44,614 nt of DNA. Source: Nemertoderma westbladi. Lineage: Eukaryota; Xenacoelomorpha; Nemertodermatida; Nemertodermatidae. This document shows, piece after piece, positions 21,965 to 30,453 of this stretch (its first letter is position 1; each line of letters starts with the position of its first letter). Position numbers and translations under genes: made by a program. Under the pieces are notes generated by a model. That model was not told where the DNA came from, did not search any database, and saw nothing but the letters and a program-made list of their open reading frames with translations. The stretch spans positions 1 through 44,614 of the forward strand of contig JAUCBJ010002972.1 in the NCBI GenBank assembly GCA_032718475.1, in the 5' to 3' direction.

Positions 21965-22560
21965 ATTGAACAGAAGGCGTGTAAGCCTGATCAGATTGTA
22001 CAGACAATTTGTAGGTTGAACTGTTGTCTGATTGCTGTTAAGTCTGAACGGATTGCAGTGTATGTAGATCACCTGTCCGATAAAGCACGGTTAGGAAGTA
22101 GGGGCAGCCAATGCTGTAAGGTAAACCCCCAACTAAAGAATAAGTCGTACTACTGGGTTAGAACGCATACTACCTAATCATTTCGGAGTCTGCATGTCCT
22201 GTAGTTTATTTAGGCTTGAGAGTAGTCTGCCATTGTTGAGTCTGTACTTTGTTTGTGTAAGTCTGTACGGGTAGCGTATAATATTTATTTAGATAATTTG
22301 TAGGCTGGATAGTTGTCTGGCTGTTATTAGGTCTGAACGGATTGCAGTGTGTGTAGGGCCTCTGTCCGATAAAGAACGGTTAGGAAGTAGGGGCAGCCAA
22401 TGCTGTAAGGTAAACCCCCAACTAAAGAATAAGTCGTACTACTGGGTTAGAACGCATACTACCTAATCATTTCGGAGTCTGCATATCCTGTAGTTTATTT
22501 AGGCTTGATAGTAGTCTGTCAGTGTTTGGTCTGCATTTTGTTTGAGTGGTTTGTACGCGT
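21965..22560. repeat. 289-bp tandem duplication
   Basis: Two copies are offset by exactly 289 bp (tctgaacgg at 22043 and 22332; ttaggaagta at 22091 and 22380). The central ~180 bp, from gtctgaacgg to tagtttatttaggctt, is nearly identical and the edges are more diverged. No coding sequence is visible. Confidence 0.88.
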
Positions 22561-23514
22561 AGCGTAATATTTATTATTCAGAGTTTATGCGATTATTCGC
22601 AACATTCATTCCCCAAGTTTGTTCCTACAATAATTGTGTTTGTTATACATACCGCTATAGTTAAATTAACCCCGGTACTACACGGGCTGCTTGGCGTAGG
22701 TAAAGACTGGTGATTTTGTGCACCGGTCACTCCAGCAGATGCCGTGGTTCTTTTAGCTGTTCAAGTATATTTAACTACTGATTATATGTTGTACAAGTAC
22801 TCGTACCTAATTTAGGGTTTAGTGTACAGTGCTTTCCGAAAGTAATTAGTGTAGGCATTATATTTGTGTTGTAAAGTGGTTGATAGGCACGTTCGATTAG
22901 CTCTATTAACTTCTAGGTAGGAACACTCCGTGATACATAACGTAGTACCTATAGCGATACGGCTATAGGTCGTCAGGCGGTGGTATTTTCCTATCTGGAC
23001 AACGCAGTGTATTTTACTACTACGTATTATTTTCAAATACCGCAGTACCCTGTCCGTTGTAATAACCAGATTTCTAACCCTTTGTTAGGCTGGTTTGTAG
23101 ACTTCTTGTAAAATTACCCTAAAAATTTCGTATTTTGTGTTTTTGTAAATTTTTGTGTTTATTTAGAGATTGTAATCTCACCCGAATTGTACGTAATTTG
23201 TAGTATTAAGTAACTTAGGTAAATTAGCATTATTTGTTTTAGTGTCCTATAAGTAACACTTCACTAAAAGCGCACCGCTTTGTGTAGTGATTACTTCCCA
23301 GAAATAATAACATTTATTTCAAACATTGAAAAACCCATTAAAACGGGTATATATATATATTATAAATCAAATCTAACGATTTATAAATAGTAGGCCTACC
23401 ATACAACCATTAGGTCTCAATATCAGTTGGACTACTGCTCAAATAACGGTAATAAAGTAAGTAAAGTAACCAAGTAACCCTAAAATACAGAAATTCAATT
23501 ATTTAAAATAATTG

Positions 23515-23765
23515 ATATACCGGTATTTACGATAGGCCTATTATCTTTATTTCTATAAATTTAGGCTGAAATTATACCGGTACTTGTAATTAATTCTAGT
23601 CCAGAATTATATATGCTACACACTGTAAGCTGTATACCGGTATTCCCGATAGGCCTATTATATATTTATATATATTTGTGCTAAAATTATACCGGTATTC
23701 TGTGATAAACCTAGTCTGTAATAATAGTTATATATACTATAAGCATACCGGTATTCTAATATATT
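23515..23765. repeat. ~116-bp degenerate tandem repeat
   Basis: Two clear copies start with taccggtatt...cgataggcctatta at about 23518 and 23634, with a third degenerate partial copy after 23745. It lies just upstream of the gag start of element C. Confidence 0.7.
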
Positions 23766-23889
23766 ATATATATCACGCTACACTGAGTAGCAGTACCGGT
23801 AATTAATTACTAGGCTAGCAGTTAATACTGAGTTACTAGACTTGCTCAGACTGTAATGCAGCAGTAGACATTCAACTGTACACATAAAC

Positions 23890-26800
23890 ATGTCTGATAC
23901 TAAGCAGAACCTGTCAGACAGTTTATTAGATGTAACTATCTGCGACTCAGATAGAGGCGTAGAACCGTCTAGTCGTAAGTTCAGTTCACCTCCCACTGTG
24001 AGGAAGGTCATCCCTCCTGTAGTAATAACAGAACCTAGGCTGGTCCAACATCGTAGGTCTATCATAGGCACTCGAGCTCAGGTCAAGTGGGACCAAGAAG
24101 CAGCAGAACAGCAACAACCCGCGAGCCAAGAACTTACTTCTCAACGGCCCAACAGCTCCAGTAGTGAGGATACTGTAGAACTGACACCAGAACGCGGAGC
24201 AAAGATGATGGATGCGGTTTATTCGGATCCCCTTCTCATCCTTCCTGCAGCCGTACTCACTAGGTTATTGATTGCAGTGGAAGAACACCAGATCGATTGG
24301 GCGAGAAGTCAACGATCAACTAAAGATAATTATGCGGGATACACGAGTGAAGAACTGAAGTCTATTGTCGAGTCGCAATGGAACTTCCCCGGACCCAGAC
24401 TCCCGTTTGATTTATCAGAAGCTGCCTGGGAAGACATACACCGGATGGGAGTAGCCAAAGAAACCATAGATCCCGCTGTGTGGAAGAGGTCCGCAGCCGG
24501 ATACGCACAGGGATTCTTCAGCTCTATGGAGCGAGTAAAAGGACAACTGTTTCAACAACCACAAGGACCTCAAGAGCAGGGACAACTGCTTTATCAAGTT
24601 AGAGAAAGAATTCTACGAATCAGGCTAATATTATCGGCCTTTGAGGAGGCTTCTAAACGAAGGCAAGACACGTCGTTGCAAGTTGCCGTAAAGACTTGGT
24701 TTCAAAGGGTGAGTCTCCAGGTTCAAGGAACAGCTCAGTGGAAAGCTCAGCTGGAGGAGCGCTCAACCCATGGAGAATCAACAGACGCTACTTTTTCCCA
24801 AGTGGAAAGTGAAGCGACGGTAGAGAAACCGCATAAGAGGGATGCCATTGACATCTATCTGTCAGACTATCAACGTTTTTTAGGTGATGACGAGTTGAGG
24901 AGAAGGTTAGAGGGACTTAGCCCTAATAGTGAAGGAACCAAGCTTGTGTTGGATGCCATCGATGTGGAAATGAGGGCTGCGAATCAGGCTAAATTTGATG
25001 AACAACTCCGCCTGACACGAGTCCAAGAAGAACAAGTAAAGAAAAAACGTATAGAAGACAGAAAGAAAGCAGCAGTAGCAGCTGCCGAAGCGGAAAGGAA
25101 AGCAGCCGAAGAGGAAAGTAAAGCAGCCGAGATGGAAAGAAAAGCGGCAGCGACAGCAGCAGAAGCAAAGGCGGCAGCGGCAGAGGCAAAAGCGGCAGTG
25201 ACAGCGGCAGAGGCAGAAGCGAAAAGAAAAGCAGCCGAAATGAAAAGAAAAGCGGAAATGGCAGTGGCAGAAGCAGAACGTAGAGCGGCGGAAGAAATCA
25301 CCCAATTAGAATTGGAAAACATTCAGGAGAATCAAGACTGCATAAATAAACAGTTAACAGCTAGTAATATGCAGATGATGAATCGATCTACTCCCAAAAG
25401 ACAGGGATATACATCATCTGAGGAAGGCGATACCACCGATACTGAAGGCAAAGGAAATAGATCTCGTCTAAGCAGACGTAAAAGAACATTCCACCGTCAG
25501 AAATTGCCTGATTTGCCTCCAGCTGTTAGAAGGCAACTAAATAACACCAACTTAGGTAGTACAGAACCCACAGACCAAACAATTAAAATAGAAAGACTCC
25601 CTACGATAGTAGATGAGCCTGAAATAATTAGGCCTGTTCTTGAAATCACCCCTTCGGTGATAGACACACCTGTGCTCCCTGAAACTACCTCTAAATTCCC
25701 TCTGCATAGCACTAAGCTACCTGTGCCCCGTAGAACTGCCCAGGAGACAGTTCAGGTCCTGGACCCTGAGCGAAATATTCATGATTTGTCGCCCGTTGTC
25801 CCTCGTCCGCCCGCTACAACGTTGGCGACTCCCGCTTCGGCGGTCGAATGGGTGGACGAGAGACGACGGGGGATGGATCTCCTGCTCGGACAGATGCAGG
25901 AGACTGTTCAACAATTCAAAGGCACAGTAAGGGAAAGTAGGCTAGAGTTGCAAGAAGTGCAGCAAAGTATCGCGCTAGAACGCGATAAATTAGTAAATAC
26001 ACAAAAGGGTATACCACCACCCTCTGTAACAATGTGTCAACCTGTTAGGTCTGAAGTATCTCATGCGCAAGGTGTGGAGCCTACACGCATATGTACTGCT
26101 AGCGAAGTAGAAACTCCTATAGTGAACCCTATTAAGGGTAATTATAGACCTGTTGATAATGATATTCCCTATAGAACTGATCATAATCCGAGAAATTTAT
26201 ATACCGATAACTCGATATTAAATAACACGATGGCCCAAGAAAGTTTTACGCGTCAAATGGCTAGAACCGAAGCCCGGCAAGCGGTAAAGGTGGGAGAGAT
26301 CATCAAGTTCAATGGAGATGAGATGAAATGGTTACCTTTTAATGAATATTACAAAGATAACATACAGAACTCTGTACTATCTAATGGAGAAAAACTTAGA
26401 TACCTCATCGAGTGCTTGGAAGGATCTCCCAAGTTAATGGCGTTAAAGTTTATTGGACATCCAGACGGATTAAGACAAGTTTGGGATACACTAAACATCA
26501 GGTATGGTAATAGGAATAACATCGCTGGGTATTTGTATGCAAAGTTGGTAGCGCCCCGAAAGTTTATTAGCAGCGGGATTATCGAGTTTTCCGATGAGAT
26601 CCAGGAGATCTGCAGACAATTAGATTGGCTAGGTAAGTCTCATGAGTATCAGAACACTATGGTTATTAGAGCAGTGGCTTCTACTTTACCGAAAGGTGGA
26701 GTAGGTACACGCTGGGATAAGAAAGTGTTATATATGATGGAACAACAACGACGAAACCCTACCATGGCTGATCTCATGTCATTCCTAGATGGAGAAGTGA

Positions 26801-29800
26801 AATTACAGCTCCTGAAACTGTCCAGAGAGAAGACACCGGAAAACAAGGTAAGTGAAAAACCCGTCTCTAGGAGAAAGGTAACACCAGTGTGTTATACAGA
26901 CGACGGTGAAAGCCGGACTTCTCCAGGAGAAGATAGCGGGAAAGACACTGATAGATCTTATTACGTAAATAAAATGCCTAAAGATCAGGTAAGTAAATTC
27001 AAGTCTCGAACAAATGACAGGAGAGAACAGGTAAGAAAAACTCCTCCTACGTCTCCCAAGAAAATTCAGGTGAGAAAGCCCGAAGATAAGGCAAGTGTAC
27101 ACAATGTGACTCAGATTAAGGTGAGTAACATCAAACCAAAATGTGCGCTATGTGATGGGACCCATCGCTTGAATATGTGTGATGAATTTCTAAAGAAATC
27201 ATTAACTGAGAGACGTGAAGTCATGTGGGACAAGCGGTTGTGTTATAATTGCCTCAGACAAGGACATCAACGGCGAACCTGTTACTCAGACATAAGGTGT
27301 GCAAAGTGTGGTGCGAAACATCATATCTTGTTGCACGCTGAATTCGATCGAAATAGTCCTAATCAGGTAAGTGATTCCGAACTACATGTCCAATTCAGTG
27401 ATGTGAACGACACTGATCAATCTGAGATGGAAGGATTCTATACGGACGAGTTCTCCGACAAAAACGAATCTTGTTACATGATAAATACCGCAGTGTACCG
27501 AGCACTCACATATGAAAAAGATACAGACAGCGACTTCACTCTAACTACTTCTGAGCGACAACCATCGTGGAAAGCACCAACTTCCAATGTAGGAATCCGA
27601 GAATTTCCTGTAGTCCAGTTACGGGTCCATGGACCTCAGAAGAGCTATATAGTGAACGCCCTCCTGGACTCCGGCAGCACAGGAACATTCATTGATAAAG
27701 AACTAGCCGAAGACATCTTCGCTGGACAACCTAAGTTCCGTTCTAAGTGTCTACCTAAGCTAAATATGTCAGGCATTATGCAAGTTTGGAAATCTACAGT
27801 AATAGCGGATTACTATGTAGGAGCGTTGTCCACCCCCCAGGACGAATTAGGAGAACATAGCATAAGGTCAGTGAAAATGGTGGCTATAAAGAACTTCGCT
27901 ACTACTCAAGCAGACCTTTATAATTGGGACGAGGATGAGAGTATCCAACATCTTAAGATACCTCGATTCCAGACTGATTATCCTGGAGTGCAAATACTCA
28001 TCGGCCAAAACGCGCATGAGGCGCTGGAGACATTAGAGAAACGGCCTGCTCAACCGCAGCCACTACAGAGCTATGCGGTAAGAACTAGAGTAGGTTGGTA
28101 CTTTACTGGCCCTTCCCGTAGAACACTCAGAGAAAGACTACCGCAAGAGCGCGTCTGCCAGGTGAGTGAATGGGAAGATGATACTAGTGAGGGAGACGAT
28201 TTAACTGAGGGAACCCCATACTCCTCAGATAACGACGACGTGCACCAGCTTTTTGATGAGGAGAATACCATCGATCTCCTTAAGGAAAACGAGGCTTGGC
28301 AAAACCAAGTGAACTTATGTCAACTTCTTTATCCATCTGAACGAGAAGCTTATAACGACGAGTTAAATGACGTCATTGAGCGTTGCAATGCCAAGACTCG
28401 AGATGAACATGCCGTACGATTCTTTACGCAAGAGGCGGTAGAGCCCAATTCCTACGATAAAGCCTTGTCAGTGGAAGAGGAAAGGGCCAAGCAGATCCAA
28501 GAGACAACTACACGTTTCCTCAAAGATTATTTGCTTCAGATGCTCCATCGAGAACCTAGAGCCATTGCTGATAACTTCGTCGGCAATGAAAGAGCATTCG
28601 AGTTAGCGATGAAGACGCTTAGCGACATCTACGGGAATAAAACCAAGATGGCGCAGTCGATAGTAGAAGACTTGGGTAAGGGCGGAAGGATTACAACTCC
28701 GTTAGAGCTGTTGAACTTAGCGAACGCTATTTCGAACGCATTGGACATCTTGAGGACGGTGAATCTACCTCATCATGGTGATCACGCCGAAGTTTTAAAG
28801 AGCGTAATAAGACGTCTAAACATGCGTTATCGACAGAAATGGCGCAAATTAGAGAATAAGTTGGAGGGCCAAGGTAAAGTATTGACACTTCAGCATATTC
28901 ATGACATGATAGCCACAGACGCAGTAGCAGAGATGAAATCAAACTTCTCAGAAGAGAATATGAGGGAGTCTAAACCTGTTACCGGTAAGTCTATGGTAAG
29001 TTTTGACGATGACAGGACCACTGTGACATTTAACTCGGTAGATAGATATAATTCGAATACCCCAGCCTTTAGATCAGACTCGCGAGTATGGTCAGGTGAG
29101 CGGTTAGATAGACCTAGGTTAAAGCAACAGGAGTTGCCGGATGGATTTGTAGGTTGCCAATACTGTTTACTAAAGGAGGTAAGATCTGACGACCATAAGT
29201 TAGATAGTTGCAGACGGTTCAAGGAATTAAATTCGGAACAGAGAAGAGTTCAAGTGCGGACGTTGGACACCTGTTGGGCATGTCTTGCGCCAGGCCATGT
29301 ACGGCGGCAGTGCCCGAACAGCAAGGACGGATGCATGGAATGCGGCAGACTACATCACAAGTTGCTACATGCGGATTTCCACACCCCAACAGACCGTTAC
29401 TTACAGCGAAATCCTCAAAGGAAGGGGAGCAAAGAACCCGTATCGATAAGGAGGAATACGTATACCGGCATCCAGGACGATGGTTACCAACCAGGTTCGT
29501 CGGACGAGGATGGCGAGTCGAGCGCAAGAGAAGTGACCTGCCAAGGTTTCACCGCGGATAGTTCATCGACCAGCGCGCGGACGTATTTATCATCGGCCAC
29601 GTCGGAAATATTTAGCGTGATTCCGGTGAAACTCACTGGCGATAAGGGATCGAAGCGAATATATGTGATGTTGGACACTGCGTCCACATTATCTTATATC
29701 GACGAGGAAGTGGCGAGAGCTGTTTCTAGCTTCCAGGACGCCGAGGAGATCCAAATAGAGTTGAAGTCTATGCACGGGGTAGGAGACCTCAAGGGACACA

Positions 29801-30453
29801 GAATTTCGGTAGAACTAGATTCCCTACTTCCGAGAGACCAACATACTCGACAAGAACGGAAAGCTTTGCCATTGGACGGATTTAAGTGTCTAGCTATGAA
29901 GGGATTCGGCAGGCAGTTAGGTAAGGTGCCGCCGATGAGTCCCATAGCACAGGAGTATTTTGACAAGCTCAGGATACCCAGACACCAGGTAGGTTATAGG
30001 AATGTTTCTATGTTGATTGGTGCAGAACAGCTGATCGCACACCAGATATGGGAAACGAGACCAGCTGAGCCGCATGTCAATGGACCACATGCCCATAGGA
30101 CTATATTAGGTTGGTATACACGAGTACCCATGTCTTATGAGTTTACAGGTGGCGACAAGCCAATAAACAGATACGACGAATTACAGCCTATAACTCAACC
30201 ACCGTTAGTAGAACCACCAGACATAGACGAGTTTAGGAGAACCTGTATTGACCACTATAGTGACTTTAGCGAGTCGGACGAGGAGTTGATTCCCGATAAT
30301 GTTAGGTTGTCGGAACCACTTCATAACGACCGGACAGATAGTGAACCCGAGGACTACTGTTATCAGACCCGTGGGTCTGGTTCAGCGGCCCACGCTACTT
30401 ATCTGACTAACGTTTTGACTTATACAGACATAGTGGAGGGTCAGAGTGGCTAA
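23890..30453 (+). CDS. Double gag-protease polyprotein of element C
   Basis: This 2187-residue frame starts at ATG 23890. Residues 1-370 are an unrecognised N-terminal region. Residues 370-475 are a long Ala/Lys/Glu-rich coiled coil. Residues 790-985 are a Gag DUF1759-like domain, with zinc knuckles at 1085-1150 (CALCDG, CYNCLRQGHQRRTC, CAKCGAKHH) and protease 1 at about 1240-1430 with LLDSGSTG near 1260. Residues 1470-1543 resemble the segment that normally leads into RT in element B. Instead of RT, a second module follows: a Gag DUF1759-like domain lacking its first part from about 1545, zinc knuckles at 1757-1830 (CQYC, CWACLAPGHVRRQC, CMECGRLHH), and protease 2 at about 1905-2090 with MLDTASTL near 1929. 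It ends in TAA at 30451-30453, overlapping pol. Both proteases keep the catalytic aspartate. The fusion is in frame with no stop. It probably arose by recombination between two Pao elements. Confidence 0.92.
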   Translation: MSDTKQNLSDSLLDVTICDSDRGVEPSSRKFSSPPTVRKVIPPVVITEPRLVQHRRSIIGTRAQVKWDQEAAEQQQPASQELTSQRPNSSSSEDTVELTPERGAKMMDAVYSDPLLILPAAVLTRLLIAVEEHQIDWARSQRSTKDNYAGYTSEELKSIVESQWNFPGPRLPFDLSEAAWEDIHRMGVAKETIDPAVWKRSAAGYAQGFFSSMERVKGQLFQQPQGPQEQGQLLYQVRERILRIRLILSAFEEASKRRQDTSLQVAVKTWFQRVSLQVQGTAQWKAQLEERSTHGESTDATFSQVESEATVEKPHKRDAIDIYLSDYQRFLGDDELRRRLEGLSPNSEGTKLVLDAIDVEMRAANQAKFDEQLRLTRVQEEQVKKKRIEDRKKAAVAAAEAERKAAEEESKAAEMERKAAATAAEAKAAAAEAKAAVTAAEAEAKRKAAEMKRKAEMAVAEAERRAAEEITQLELENIQENQDCINKQLTASNMQMMNRSTPKRQGYTSSEEGDTTDTEGKGNRSRLSRRKRTFHRQKLPDLPPAVRRQLNNTNLGSTEPTDQTIKIERLPTIVDEPEIIRPVLEITPSVIDTPVLPETTSKFPLHSTKLPVPRRTAQETVQVLDPERNIHDLSPVVPRPPATTLATPASAVEWVDERRRGMDLLLGQMQETVQQFKGTVRESRLELQEVQQSIALERDKLVNTQKGIPPPSVTMCQPVRSEVSHAQGVEPTRICTASEVETPIVNPIKGNYRPVDNDIPYRTDHNPRNLYTDNSILNNTMAQESFTRQMARTEARQAVKVGEIIKFNGDEMKWLPFNEYYKDNIQNSVLSNGEKLRYLIECLEGSPKLMALKFIGHPDGLRQVWDTLNIRYGNRNNIAGYLYAKLVAPRKFISSGIIEFSDEIQEICRQLDWLGKSHEYQNTMVIRAVASTLPKGGVGTRWDKKVLYMMEQQRRNPTMADLMSFLDGEVKLQLLKLSREKTPENKVSEKPVSRRKVTPVCYTDDGESRTSPGEDSGKDTDRSYYVNKMPKDQVSKFKSRTNDRREQVRKTPPTSPKKIQVRKPEDKASVHNVTQIKVSNIKPKCALCDGTHRLNMCDEFLKKSLTERREVMWDKRLCYNCLRQGHQRRTCYSDIRCAKCGAKHHILLHAEFDRNSPNQVSDSELHVQFSDVNDTDQSEMEGFYTDEFSDKNESCYMINTAVYRALTYEKDTDSDFTLTTSERQPSWKAPTSNVGIREFPVVQLRVHGPQKSYIVNALLDSGSTGTFIDKELAEDIFAGQPKFRSKCLPKLNMSGIMQVWKSTVIADYYVGALSTPQDELGEHSIRSVKMVAIKNFATTQADLYNWDEDESIQHLKIPRFQTDYPGVQILIGQNAHEALETLEKRPAQPQPLQSYAVRTRVGWYFTGPSRRTLRERLPQERVCQVSEWEDDTSEGDDLTEGTPYSSDNDDVHQLFDEENTIDLLKENEAWQNQVNLCQLLYPSEREAYNDELNDVIERCNAKTRDEHAVRFFTQEAVEPNSYDKALSVEEERAKQIQETTTRFLKDYLLQMLHREPRAIADNFVGNERAFELAMKTLSDIYGNKTKMAQSIVEDLGKGGRITTPLELLNLANAISNALDILRTVNLPHHGDHAEVLKSVIRRLNMRYRQKWRKLENKLEGQGKVLTLQHIHDMIATDAVAEMKSNFSEENMRESKPVTGKSMVSFDDDRTTVTFNSVDRYNSNTPAFRSDSRVWSGERLDRPRLKQQELPDGFVGCQYCLLKEVRSDDHKLDSCRRFKELNSEQRRVQVRTLDTCWACLAPGHVRRQCPNSKDGCMECGRLHHKLLHADFHTPTDRYLQRNPQRKGSKEPVSIRRNTYTGIQDDGYQPGSSDEDGESSAREVTCQGFTADSSSTSARTYLSSATSEIFSVIPVKLTGDKGSKRIYVMLDTASTLSYIDEEVARAVSSFQDAEEIQIELKSMHGVGDLKGHRISVELDSLLPRDQHTRQERKALPLDGFKCLAMKGFGRQLGKVPPMSPIAQEYFDKLRIPRHQVGYRNVSMLIGAEQLIAHQIWETRPAEPHVNGPHAHRTILGWYTRVPMSYEFTGGDKPINRYDELQPITQPPLVEPPDIDEFRRTCIDHYSDFSESDEELIPDNVRLSEPLHNDRTDSEPEDYCYQTRGSGSAAHATYLTNVLTYTDIVEGQSG

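Larger units (their letters stand above)
20461..23889. other. Non-coding interval between divergent elements B and C
   Basis: This 3.4-kb stretch should contain the 5' ends of both elements, since they point away from each other. I found no LTR pair matching either. It holds an imperfect inverted repeat (21471-21532), a 38-bp triplication (21717-21832), a 289-bp tandem duplication, a ~116-bp repeat near 23518-23760, and many copies of taccggta. Small frames at 20667-20918, 21110-21304 and 21655-21843 have no support. Confidence 0.6.

Noticed and set aside
24907-25305. Cys/Phe-rich minus-strand frame
   Set aside because: Antisense shadow of the Ala/Lys/Glu coiled-coil region of the element C gag.
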